NCBI GenBank assembly: GCA_001898855.1
Contig: MKVN01000001.1
Location: 1 to 47,528, forward strand
DNA: 47,528 nt
From: Micrococcales bacterium 73-13
GTDB taxonomy: Bacteria > Actinomycetota > Actinomycetes > Actinomycetales > Microbacteriaceae
Reading direction: 5' to 3'
Program-made: the position numbers and the translations under genes
The notes under the pieces: model-generated
Told to the model about the DNA's origin: nothing
Database searches by the model: none
The model's input: the letters and a program-made list of their open reading frames with translations, nothing else
In this document: in pieces, positions 1 through 7,264 of the stretch
Numbering within the stretch: position 1 is the first letter of the stretch
How the letters are laid out: the number at the start of each line of letters is the position of its first letter

Positions 1-74
1 CGCTCGAAGCGCCGCCCCGCCGCCCGCTCGGTCAGGAACCGCGCGAGCGCCTCGGTCTCCGGCATCTCGGGCAT
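1..74 (-). CDS. Fpg/Nei-family DNA glycosylase, N-terminus only
   Basis: Only the first 24 codons are in the window; the gene continues past the left edge. The protein begins MPEMPETEALARFL, the N-terminal pattern of formamidopyrimidine-DNA glycosylase/endonuclease VIII proteins. In that family Met is removed, the exposed Pro is the Schiff-base nucleophile and the following Glu is the acid/base residue; both are present here as P2 and E3. The expected job is excision of oxidised bases in base excision repair. The start ATG lies 63 bp downstream of an SRPBCC gene on the same strand, with GAGGA just upstream as a possible ribosome site. Family assignment is good for such a short piece, but Fpg and Nei subtypes cannot be told apart. 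Confidence 0.72.
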   Translation of the reverse strand, partial: MPEMPETEALARFLTERAAGRRFE

Positions 75-137
75 GTGCTCATCCTCGCACCGCTCCGGCC
101 ACGGCGAGGTCGAGCAGCGTCGCGCAGCCGATCGGGC

Positions 138-608
138 TCATCGGCCGGTGCGCGACTCCACGTAGCCGGCGAGGTTGGCGAGCGAGGACGCCATCCCGAC
201 GGCGTGGTCGGCGGCGGAGATCCCCGGCGGCACGTGCTCCGCGCGCAGCTCGACGAGCGTGCCGTCCGGGGCCGGACGCAGCTCCCAGGTCATCGTCATG
301 GTGCCGGCGTAGCCCGCGTCCTCGCTCGGGAAGTCCACCGTCTGGACGATCCGCTCCACTGGCACGATCTCGACGAACCGGACGTCGGCGACGTCCGAGT
401 CCTCGCTCGCCTTGCCGCGGCCGCTCGCGTCGGCATAGGTGAGGACGAGCCGGTACGAGCCGCCGGGCCGGATGTCGGCGTGCTCGAAGCGCCCGCTCAT
501 CCCCTCGGGCGGCAGCCAGCGCAGCAGCGCCTGCGGATCGACCATCGCCGCGAACACCGCGGCGGGCGCTCGCCGCACGAGGCGGCTCGCCCGGTCGACC
601 CTGGTCAT
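138..608 (-). CDS. SRPBCC / AHSA1-like ligand-binding protein
   Basis: A 156-residue single-domain protein of the START/SRPBCC superfamily, closest in style to the AHSA1 group. Visible family features are the N-terminal beta strand with VRRAPAAVFAAMVDP, the WLPPEGMSGRFEHADIRPGG segment, the central TMTWELRPAPDGTLVEL strand and the C-terminal helix that closes the cavity (residues about 130-154). Members bind small hydrophobic ligands or act as uncharacterised stress proteins; no ligand can be named from sequence. It lies 24 bp downstream of a Ddn-type nitroreductase on the same strand and ahead of a glycosylase gene, so the three may be co-transcribed. A CATACT box ends 7 nt before the ATG. 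Confidence 0.85.
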   Translation of the reverse strand: MTRVDRASRLVRRAPAAVFAAMVDPQALLRWLPPEGMSGRFEHADIRPGGSYRLVLTYADASGRGKASEDSDVADVRFVEIVPVERIVQTVDFPSEDAGYAGTMTMTWELRPAPDGTLVELRAEHVPPGISAADHAVGMASSLANLAGYVESRTGR

Positions 609-632
609 GACGCCCAGTATGCGCGCGACGGC

Positions 633-1097
633 TCAGGAGGCGCCCGCGCCGCTGCCGACCGGCACCGGCACCACCTCGAAGACCGCGGTCGTCGGCGCCG
701 CCTGCGCGAAGCCCTCGGGCGTGCGCTCCGGCGCCGCGCCGACCATCTTGAGGAACCGGCCGGGCATGCCCCGCTCGCCGAACGCGACGACGACCCGCTC
801 CTTGTGCGCCGGGTCGGTGACCTCGACGAGCCGGACGGCCTCGATGTCCCCGGCGACGTCGATCGCGGCGTCGCCGTCGGCCCTCGCGTTCTGCGCCCAG
901 TTCGCCGTCCCGATCGCGGCGACGACGTACGTCCGGCCGTCGACCTCCACCGGGGTGACCGGGGTCGAGCGCAGCTCGCCGGACTTGCGGCCGTTGAGCG
1001 TCAGCACCACGACCGGCCCGAAGCGCACCCCGATGCGGTTGAGCCCCTTGACGACGGCGTCGCCGTACGGCTGGATCCAGGGAAGTCGCTCGTCCAT
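633..1097 (-). CDS. deazaflavin (F420)-dependent nitroreductase family protein (Ddn/DUF385)
   Basis: A 154-residue split-barrel protein. The core LTLNGRKSGELRSTPVTPVE, then YVVAAIGTANWAQNARADG, is the signature block of the Ddn/F420-dependent quinone or nitro reductase family (PF04075), in which the GRKSG..R stretch contacts the cofactor. Members reduce quinones, nitro-compounds or other substrates with F420H2; the substrate here is unknown. An in-frame ATG exists further upstream, but I place the start at MDERLPWIQ because a TAGCAT box (1105-1110) ends 7 nt before it, matching the leaderless promoters elsewhere in the window. The longer reading would add 17 residues unlike the family N-terminus. 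Confidence 0.85.
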   Translation of the reverse strand: MDERLPWIQPYGDAVVKGLNRIGVRFGPVVVLTLNGRKSGELRSTPVTPVEVDGRTYVVAAIGTANWAQNARADGDAAIDVAGDIEAVRLVEVTDPAHKERVVVAFGERGMPGRFLKMVGAAPERTPEGFAQAAPTTAVFEVVPVPVGSGAGAS

Positions 1098-1110
1098 GCC
1101 CGCGATGCTA
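1098..1110 (-). promoter_or_regulatory. leaderless promoter of the Ddn-like gene
   Basis: The minus-strand hexamer TAGCAT at 1105-1110 is followed by 7 nt and then the ATG. No -35 match is clear. It fits the TANNNT-N6-8-start pattern repeated through this window. Confidence 0.5.
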
Positions 1111-1212
1111 CGGAGGCAAGCTCCATGGACCCTGGCCGGCCGAGGCATCAGGACGAGCAGCGGTGCCGACCGGGGGACGACATCAGGCGGCTCGGCAGCG
1201 AACCCCTCGGCG

Positions 1213-1677
1213 CTACGTCTCGTCGGCCCGACGCAGCTGCGATCCCGCGATCACGAAGAAGGCGCCGAGCCCGCCGACGAGGGCGCTCACCCCGTAGGCG
1301 AGCACCGAGGTCATCAGGGAGGTGCGCAGGGAGGCCGCCGTCGACAGGGCGGCGCTCTGCTTTCGCAATTCGGCCGCCTCGTCGCTGCCGCCCTCGACGT
1401 CGCGCAGCGCGGCGCTGATGTCGGCGAAGGTGCGCCCGCCCGCGCCGCGCTCGGCATTGCCCTTGATGACGAGCGCCTCGACGTAGGCTGTCACCGGATC
1501 CTGGACGCGCCTGCCCGCGAGCAGCGGCGCGTTCCCGGGCACCGTGATCTTCTCGTCGCGCAGCTGCTTCGTCACGGTGAGCCATGCGCCGGCGCCGGCG
1601 GCGAGGAGCACGGAGCCCGCGGCGATGGCGAGCCCTCCGACGCGGCGGAGGGTCGGGATGGAGGGCGGCGACGTCAT
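1213..1677 (-). CDS. two-helix membrane protein of unknown function
   Basis: A 154-residue protein with one hydrophobic helix near the N-terminus (about residues 13-34) and another near the C-terminus (about 122-146), separated by about 85 mostly polar residues. The middle contains a short heptad-like stretch (DEAAELRKQSAALSTAASLR). The topology suggests an extracytoplasmic middle domain anchored at both ends. Similar actinobacterial proteins often carry the misleading label 'aromatic ring-opening dioxygenase LigA', but nothing here looks enzymatic. Two consecutive ATGs are available; the second is preferred because AAAGGA lies 5 nt before it and only 2 nt before the first. A TACCCT box at 1728-1733 is a plausible -10. 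Function not recognised. Confidence 0.7.
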   Translation of the reverse strand: MTSPPSIPTLRRVGGLAIAAGSVLLAAGAGAWLTVTKQLRDEKITVPGNAPLLAGRRVQDPVTAYVEALVIKGNAERGAGGRTFADISAALRDVEGGSDEAAELRKQSAALSTAASLRTSLMTSVLAYGVSALVGGLGAFFVIAGSQLRRADET

Positions 1678-1824
1678 CATCGTCCTTTCACGGGAGGAAG
1701 CGCTCGGGGGAATCCTCCCTGATCTGGAGGGTACCGAGCATCGCCGGCATCGGCACGCCCTGCTTCGATCCCCCGGAGATGGCGAGCCGACCGGCGCTCG
1801 TGTCCAGATCCTCGCTCCGGACGC

Positions 1825-2898
1825 CTAGCTGTGGCGGAACTCGACCACGTCGCCGTCCTGCATGACGTAGTCCTTGCCCTCGATGCGGGCCTTGCCCTTC
1901 GCGCGGGCCTCGGCGACCGAGCCGGTCTCGACGAGGTCGGAGAACGAGATGACCTCGGCCTTGATGAAGCCCTTCTCGAAGTCGGTGTGGATGACGCCCG
2001 CGGCCTGCGGCGCCTTCCAGCCCTTGCCGATCGTCCAGGCGCGCGACTCCTTCGGACCCGCGGTGAGGTAGGTCTGCAGGCCGAGGGTGTCGAAGCCGAT
2101 CCGCGCGAGCTGGTCCAGGCCCGACTCCTCCTGGCCGGTCATGGCGAGCAGCTCGGCGGCCTCCTCGGGCTCGAGGTCGATGAGCTCGGACTCGATCTTC
2201 GCGTCGAGGAAGACGGCCTGGGCCGGCGCGACGAGGGCGGCGAGGCGCGCCCGGGCCGCCGCGTCGGAGAGCACCGACTCGTCGACGTTGAAGACGTAGA
2301 TGATCGGCTTCGCGGTCATCAGGCCGAGGGTCCTCAGCTGCGCGAGGTCGACGCCGGTCGCGCGCGAGAGCGGGACGCCCGCGTTCAGCGCGTCGCGTGC
2401 CGCGATCGCGGCCTCGAGCACCGCCGGCTCCGCCTTCTTCCCCTTGACCTCCTTCTCGAGGCGCGGGATCGCCTTCTCGAGCGTCTGCAGGTCGGCGAGC
2501 GCGAGCTCGGTCGTGATGACCTCGAGGTCGTCCTCGGGGTTCACCGCGCCCGCGACGTGGACGACGTCGGGGTCCGCGAAGCCGCGGACCACCTGGGCGA
2601 TCGCGTCGGCCTCGCGGATGTTCGCGAGGAACTGGTTGCCGAGGCCCTCGCCCTCGGAGGCGCCCTTGACGATGCCGGCGATGTCGACGAACGACACCGT
2701 CGCCGGCAGGATGCGCTCGGAGCCGAAGATCTCGGCGAGCCGCTTCAGGCGCGGGTCGGGCAGCTCGACGACGCCGACGTTCGGCTCGATCGTCGCGAAG
2801 GGGTAGTTCGCCGCGAGCACGCCGGCGCGGGTGAGCGCGTTGAACAGGGTCGACTTCCCGACGTTCGGGAGGCCCACGATGCCGATCGTCAATGCCAC
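1825..2898 (-). CDS. ychF: redox-regulated ATPase/GTPase YchF (Obg family)
   Basis: YchF is a ribosome-associated P-loop ATPase of the Obg family linked to oxidative stress and translation. The 357-residue length is typical. Visible are the P-loop GLPNVGKS at residues 9-16, the switch segment YPFATIEPNVG, the DIAGIVKGASEGEGLGNQFL block, the FNVDES variant of the G4 motif (NxxE rather than NKxD, which explains ATP preference), and the C-terminal TGS-like domain ending DYVMQDGDVVEFRHS. The GTG start is chosen because the family begins MxLxxGIVGLPNVGKS and because a TAGGCT box ends 8 nt upstream. It is transcribed divergently from a DUF4260 gene across 34 bp. Confidence 0.97.
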   Translation of the reverse strand: MALTIGIVGLPNVGKSTLFNALTRAGVLAANYPFATIEPNVGVVELPDPRLKRLAEIFGSERILPATVSFVDIAGIVKGASEGEGLGNQFLANIREADAIAQVVRGFADPDVVHVAGAVNPEDDLEVITTELALADLQTLEKAIPRLEKEVKGKKAEPAVLEAAIAARDALNAGVPLSRATGVDLAQLRTLGLMTAKPIIYVFNVDESVLSDAAARARLAALVAPAQAVFLDAKIESELIDLEPEEAAELLAMTGQEESGLDQLARIGFDTLGLQTYLTAGPKESRAWTIGKGWKAPQAAGVIHTDFEKGFIKAEVISFSDLVETGSVAEARAKGKARIEGKDYVMQDGDVVEFRHS

Positions 2899-2932
2899 GG
2901 CGTACGAGCCTACCGGCGGGTAGCATGCGGAG
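2899..2932. promoter_or_regulatory. compact divergent promoter, ychF / DUF4260 gene
   Basis: The 34-bp gap holds two -10 boxes back to back: TAGGCT on the minus strand (2907-2912, 8 nt from the ychF GTG) and TAGCAT on the plus strand (2921-2926, 6 nt from the next GTG). Each -35 region would fall at or inside the neighbouring gene's start, and both transcripts should be leaderless. Confidence 0.6.
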
Positions 2933-3316
2933 GTGCCGACCGTCGTGCAGCGGGTGGAGAACGCCGCCATCGCGGCGGCGGTGCTCGTCGGCGCGATCGC
3001 GCTCGGCTGGCCGTGGTGGGTGCTGCTCGCCGCGTTCCTGCTCTGGGACGCGTCGGCGGCGGGCTATGCGGCCGGGCCGAGGCACGGCGCGTTCTGGTAC
3101 AACCTCGTCCACAACTACACCGGACCGGCGGTGCTCGCGCTCGGCTGGGCGGTCGGCCGCCTGCTCGGGGCCGATCTGTGGATCCTGGGCCTGATCGCGG
3201 CGAGCTGGGCGTTCCACGTCGGGGTCGACCGGGCGCTCGGCTACGGGCTGAAGCTCGCGTCGTTCACCGAGACGCATCTCGGGCCGATCGGCCGGGCGCG
3301 GCGCGGCCGCGATTGA
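2933..3316 (+). CDS. DUF4260-type small membrane protein
   Basis: A 127-residue integral membrane protein with about four hydrophobic segments (residues 9-24, 27-41, 62-80 and 84-98). The block YNLVHNYTGPAVLALGWAVG followed by HVGVDRALGYGLKL and THLGPIG near the C-terminus is the pattern I associate with DUF4260 proteins; their function is unknown. The His/Asp pair in HVGVDRALGYGLK is conserved in that group. The GTG start follows TAGCAT by 6 nt, so the transcript is probably leaderless. It is followed 58 bp later by another small membrane protein with its own -10 box. Confidence 0.75.
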   Translation: MPTVVQRVENAAIAAAVLVGAIALGWPWWVLLAAFLLWDASAAGYAAGPRHGAFWYNLVHNYTGPAVLALGWAVGRLLGADLWILGLIAASWAFHVGVDRALGYGLKLASFTETHLGPIGRARRGRD

Positions 3317-3361
3317 CGTCGGAGCGGACGCGTCACCGACCGGTCGCGACCGGCGCCTCGC

Positions 3362-3374
3362 TAGGCTGACCGCC
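3362..3374 (+). promoter_or_regulatory. leaderless promoter of the 161-residue membrane protein
   Basis: The hexamer TAGGCT at 3362-3367 is followed by 7 nt and the GTG at 3375. Confidence 0.5.
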
Positions 3375-3860
3375 GTGGACGACCCGAACGACGACGCGGA
3401 CGTGCAGGCGGTGCGCACCGCCGAGGACGCGGCGCCGCGGCGGCCGCTGCCGGTATCCATCGCGGTCGTCCTGGTCATGGTGCTCGCCGGCTTCGGGGTG
3501 CTCGAGGGCGTCCTCGTCCTGCTCGCCCGCTACGACGAGACGACGGTCGCGGCGGGCCTCGTGATGGCCGTCTCGCTCGCCGGCGCGGCCGGCATCCTGC
3601 TCTCGCTGCTGCTCGGCGCGGTCGCGGCGGCGGTCTGGCGCGGCTCGCGGGCGGCCCGCATCCTGGTCACGGTCTTCGCCGCCGCCGCGCTGCTGCTCGA
3701 CGTCATCACGATCGCCGGCTCGCCGGCCGACCTGTGGTGGACGAACCTCGACGCCGTGTTCTACCTGTTCGTCATCGTCGCGCTGTGGGCGGGGCGGCGC
3801 ACCGCCGCGTTCTTCAGGCAGGGGCTCCGGGCGCGCGCCGCAGTCGCAGCGGCCTCCTGA
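3375..3860 (+). CDS. four-helix integral membrane protein, function unknown
   Basis: A 161-residue protein with a charged cytoplasmic-type N-terminus (about 25 residues, Asp-rich) and four hydrophobic stretches at about 27-51, 58-86, 92-113 and 122-141. I recognise no family. The GTG start is supported by a TAGGCT box 7 nt upstream. The last 47 bp overlap the 3' end of the convergent P-type ATPase gene, an unusually long tail-to-tail overlap, so the two transcripts are complementary at their ends. The C-terminal 15 residues (Ala/Arg-rich) lie inside this overlap and look poorly constrained. Confidence 0.65.
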   Translation: MDDPNDDADVQAVRTAEDAAPRRPLPVSIAVVLVMVLAGFGVLEGVLVLLARYDETTVAAGLVMAVSLAGAAGILLSLLLGAVAAAVWRGSRAARILVTVFAAAALLLDVITIAGSPADLWWTNLDAVFYLFVIVALWAGRRTAAFFRQGLRARAAVAAAS

Positions 3861-6285
3861 ACCAGGCGCGGCCGATGAGCCGCCGGTGCACGACGCGGAC
3901 CAGCTCGATGAGCCCGATCCCGATCGCGCAGACGATCGCGACGAGCAGCGCCCCGTCGAGGCCCGGGTCGACGAACTCGAGGAATCCGCCCGCGAACGGG
4001 ATCGTGAAGACGAGGACGAGCCCGATCATCATCGCGCCGATCACGAGGCCCTTGACGAGGCCGATCGGCCGCGAGAGCACGCCGAGGATCCAGAGCCCGA
4101 GGATCGCGAGCACGAGCGTCGCGCCGGTGCGCAGCGGCGCGGTCGGGATGCCGAGCGAGGTCGCGGCGCTCGCGTAGGCGAGCAGGGCGACGGCGACGAT
4201 CGCGCCGGTCGGGAGCGCGAAGGCGAGCGATCGGCGCAGGAAGCCCGGGGTGTACCGCGGCGTGTTCGGCAGCAGCGCGAGGAAGAACGCCGGGATGCCG
4301 ATCGTCAGGCCGTCGATGATCGACATCTGCCGCGGCAGGAACGGGAACACCATGAGCGCGGCGCCGAACAGCACGGCGAGCAGCACCGCGTACGAGGTCT
4401 TCGTGAGGAACAGCATCGAGACGCGCTCGATGTTCGCGATGACCTGGCGCCCCTCGGCGACCACGCCGGGCAGGTGCGAGAAGCGGCCGTCGAGCAGGAC
4501 GAGCCGGGCGACCGCCTTCGTCGCGGGCGAGCCGGACTCCATCGCGATGCCGATGTCCGCCTGCTTGATCGCGAGCGCGTCGTTGACGCCGTCGCCGGTC
4601 ATCGCGACGGTGCGGCCCCTCGACTGCAGCGCGACCACGACCGCCTTCTTCTGCTGCGGCGTCACCCGGCCGAGGACGATCTCGCGCTCGAGCACCTCGG
4701 CGATCGCCGCCGGGTCCTCCGGGAGGTCGCGCGCGTCGAAGCCGTCGCCGGCGGGCAGGCCGAGGCGCCGGGCGATCGCCGCGACGGTCCTGGGGCTGTC
4801 GCCGGAGATGATGCGGACGTCGACCCCCTGCTCGGCGAAGTAGCCGAGCGTCTCGGCGGCGTCCGGGCGGACCTGCTCGGCGAAGGTGAGCAGCGCGACC
4901 GGCTCGAGCCCGCTCGGCAGCCGCTCCTCCTCGGCCGCGCCCGCGTCGAAGGGCGCGGCGGCGCGCGCGAGCACGAGCGTGCGGCGACCGGTGTCGGCGA
5001 GCGCGGCGACCCGCTCCATGAGCGCGCCGTGGCCGGCCGGGAAGACCATCTCGGGGCCGCCGAGCACCCACGATCCGACGGGGCCGGCCTCGAACGCGAC
5101 GGCGCTCCACTTCCGCGCCGAGGAGAACGGGATGCGCGCGGCCGGCGCCGTCCGGGGCGCGTCCCCGAAGCGGCCGGCGAGGGAGCGGGACGTCGCGTTC
5201 GCGTCCGCCTGCTCGCCCCACCAGGCGAGCGCGGCGTGCCACGACGGCGCGACGGCGTTCGCGGGCCCCGTGCCGCCGGAGCGATCCGCCTCGTCGAACG
5301 GATGCGCGTCGTCGAAGGCGATCTCGCCCTCGGTCAGCGTCCCCGTCTTGTCGAGGCAGATGATGTCGACGCGGGCGAGGCCCTCGACGGCGGGCAGCTC
5401 GTTGACGAGCACCTTCCGGGTGGAGAGCTTCACGGCGCCGACGGCGAAGGCGATGCTCGTCATGAGCACGAGCCCGAGCGGGATCATCGCGATGACCGCG
5501 GCGATCGTGCTCACCGCGGCGTCCCGCCAGGCGCCCGACTCGATCGCCTCCGCCCAGCCGCCGAGCGCGAGCATCTGCGCGTTGAGCACGACCAGGCTCA
5601 CCGGGCCGACGAGCCAGGTGATCCAGAGCAGCACGCGATCGAGCGACGCCCGCAGCTCGCTCGCCATCAGCGAGAAGCGCTTGGCCTCGTCGGCGAAGCG
5701 GTTCGCGAAGGAGTCGGCCCCGACGCGCGACGCCCGGGCGATCCCCTCCCCGCCGACGACGATCGAGCCGGAGAGCACCTCGTCGTCCGGGGCCTTGTCG
5801 ATCGCATCGGACTCGCCGGTCAGCATCGACTCGTCGAGCTGCAGGCCGCGGGACTCGAGCACGACGGCGTCGGCCGGCACCTGATCGCCCGCGCGCAGCA
5901 CGAGCAGGTCGTCGAGCACGACCTCGCGCGGGACGACCTCGACGTCGGCGCCGTCGCGGCGCACCCGGGCGAGCGGGGCGCTCAGCAGCGCGAGCCGGTC
6001 GAGCGACCGCTTCGCGCGGAACTCCTGGACGGAGCCGATGATCGAGTTCGCGACGGCGCTGAAGCCGAAGAGCGCGTCCTGCCAGCGGCCGAGCACGAAG
6101 AGCACGACGAAGCAGCCGACGACGATCGCGTTGAACAGGGTGAACACGTTCGCCCGGATGATGCTCCAGGCGCTGCGGCTCGAGGCCTGGTCGAAGGCGT
6201 TGACGCGGCCGTCGGCGATCCGCTCCGCGACCTCGGCGGCGGTCAGGCCGGGCGGCTCGGCGCTCGCGAGGGACGTCGCTGGCAT
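3814..6285 (-). CDS. cation-translocating P-type ATPase, CtpE-like
   Basis: An 823-residue E1-E2 ATPase. Order of motifs: actuator-domain TGES at 156-159, M4 segment AAVIAMIPLGLVLMTSIAF (about 262-280), phosphorylation loop DKTGTLT with Asp312, nucleotide-binding RKWSA at 391-395, hinge MTGDGVND at 562-569, then six C-terminal membrane spans. The overall layout and the NELPAVEGLARVDII segment match the CtpE group (calcium/metal transport in mycobacteria). Oddity: the ion-site motif usually read as PEGL in calcium-type pumps is PLGL here (269-272), so the transported ion should not be assumed. A TATCAT box near 6337-6342 could be the -10. The 3' end overlaps the convergent membrane-protein gene by 47 bp. 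Confidence 0.9.
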   Translation of the reverse strand: MPATSLASAEPPGLTAAEVAERIADGRVNAFDQASSRSAWSIIRANVFTLFNAIVVGCFVVLFVLGRWQDALFGFSAVANSIIGSVQEFRAKRSLDRLALLSAPLARVRRDGADVEVVPREVVLDDLLVLRAGDQVPADAVVLESRGLQLDESMLTGESDAIDKAPDDEVLSGSIVVGGEGIARASRVGADSFANRFADEAKRFSLMASELRASLDRVLLWITWLVGPVSLVVLNAQMLALGGWAEAIESGAWRDAAVSTIAAVIAMIPLGLVLMTSIAFAVGAVKLSTRKVLVNELPAVEGLARVDIICLDKTGTLTEGEIAFDDAHPFDEADRSGGTGPANAVAPSWHAALAWWGEQADANATSRSLAGRFGDAPRTAPAARIPFSSARKWSAVAFEAGPVGSWVLGGPEMVFPAGHGALMERVAALADTGRRTLVLARAAAPFDAGAAEEERLPSGLEPVALLTFAEQVRPDAAETLGYFAEQGVDVRIISGDSPRTVAAIARRLGLPAGDGFDARDLPEDPAAIAEVLEREIVLGRVTPQQKKAVVVALQSRGRTVAMTGDGVNDALAIKQADIGIAMESGSPATKAVARLVLLDGRFSHLPGVVAEGRQVIANIERVSMLFLTKTSYAVLLAVLFGAALMVFPFLPRQMSIIDGLTIGIPAFFLALLPNTPRYTPGFLRRSLAFALPTGAIVAVALLAYASAATSLGIPTAPLRTGATLVLAILGLWILGVLSRPIGLVKGLVIGAMMIGLVLVFTIPFAGGFLEFVDPGLDGALLVAIVCAIGIGLIELVRVVHRRLIGRAWFRRPLRLRRAPGAPA

Positions 6286-6430
6286 CGTGGTCCCCCGGAT
6301 CGTCGGATGAGGCGGCGGGCAGGGCCCTCACGAGCATGATAGGCAACGCGCCGAGGCGCCACACCCGCGCCGGCACCGCCGCGCCGAGGTCGCGACGTCC
6401 AGGCGAGCCCGCGCCCGGGTGACGCCGTGT

Positions 6431-7264
6431 CTAGGCGACGTCGCGCCGCCAGGTGGTCGCGCGCGAGAGGACGAGCAGCACGGCCGCGAGGGCGGCGAGC
6501 ACGAGCCCGCCCTGCCACCAGGACAGCGCGGCCGAGTGCATCCCGGCCGCCGAGGGGTCGAGCGCGCCGAGCGAGCCGAAGAGGCCGGCTCCGACGAGGG
6601 CGTCGCTCGCCGCACCCGGCAGGAACTTCCCGACCTCGGCGCTCCACTCCCAGACGGCGCCGACGAGGCGCAGGATCGGCTCGAGGAACTGGGTGAAGAC
6701 GAGCAGCAGCACGATCGCGACCACCTGGTTCGCGACGAGGCCGCCGAGGCCGACGCCGACGAGCCCCCAGAGGGCCATCGCGAGCAGGGCGCGCAGGATC
6801 AGCCCCCAGGTCTCCGCGCTGCCGAGCAGCGGGTCCCCGCCGCCCACGGCGATGACGGCGGCGCCGAGGCCGACCGAGGCGAGCAGCCCGACCACCCCGT
6901 ACAGCGCGCCGAACGCCGCCCCGGCGATCGCCTTCCCGGTGACGACGACGCCGCGCCGCGGCTCGGCGAGCAGGGTCGGCGTCAGCGTGCGGTGGCGGTG
7001 CTCGGAGGTCACGATGAGCGCGCCGAGCAGCACGGGGACGAGATAGCCGACCGAGGTCGCGGTCGAGTAGACGAGGTCGGCGACCGCGCGCGGGGGCAGA
7101 CTCGACCCGCCGCCGAGCGCCGCCCCGAGGTCGCCGAGGAAGAACGCGAGGAATGCCGCGACGAAGGCCGTGTAGCCGAGCAGCACGAGCCCCAGGATCC
7201 ACCAGATGCGCGTGCTGACGACCCGGAGGAGCTCCGCGGCGACCGAGCGGCCGACCGCGTTCAC
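6431..7264 (-). CDS. ABC-2 type transporter permease
   Basis: A 277-residue permease with about six hydrophobic segments. The N-terminus (VGRSVAAELLRVVSTRIWWILGLVLL) is the usual amphipathic-plus-first-helix entry of ABC-2 permeases, and the long second and third spans contain YLVPVLLGALIVTSEHRHRTLTPTLL, the typical 'E/G-H-R' cytoplasmic loop of this fold. It would form an export channel driven by the ATPase encoded immediately upstream; the GTG start overlaps the ATPase stop by 4 bp (GTGA), so translation is coupled. The substrate is unknown; similar pairs export peptides, lipids or drugs or act in immunity to them. Confidence 0.88.
   Translation of the reverse strand: MNAVGRSVAAELLRVVSTRIWWILGLVLLGYTAFVAAFLAFFLGDLGAALGGGSSLPPRAVADLVYSTATSVGYLVPVLLGALIVTSEHRHRTLTPTLLAEPRRGVVVTGKAIAGAAFGALYGVVGLLASVGLGAAVIAVGGGDPLLGSAETWGLILRALLAMALWGLVGVGLGGLVANQVVAIVLLLVFTQFLEPILRLVGAVWEWSAEVGKFLPGAASDALVGAGLFGSLGALDPSAAGMHSAALSWWQGGLVLAALAAVLLVLSRATTWRRDVA

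Noticed and set aside
75-1418. Long open frame on the plus strand opposite the SRPBCC and nitroreductase genes
   Set aside because: It is Arg/Asp/His-rich shadow sequence typical of very GC-rich DNA, while the opposite strand encodes recognisable families.
1213-1677. 'Aromatic ring-opening dioxygenase LigA' naming of the small membrane protein
   Set aside because: The protein has two membrane helices and no dioxygenase motif; the label appears to be a propagated error.
3886-6339. 817-codon open frame opposite the P-type ATPase
   Set aside because: Composition (Arg, Asp, Glu, His runs) shows an antisense shadow; the minus strand carries complete P-type ATPase motifs.
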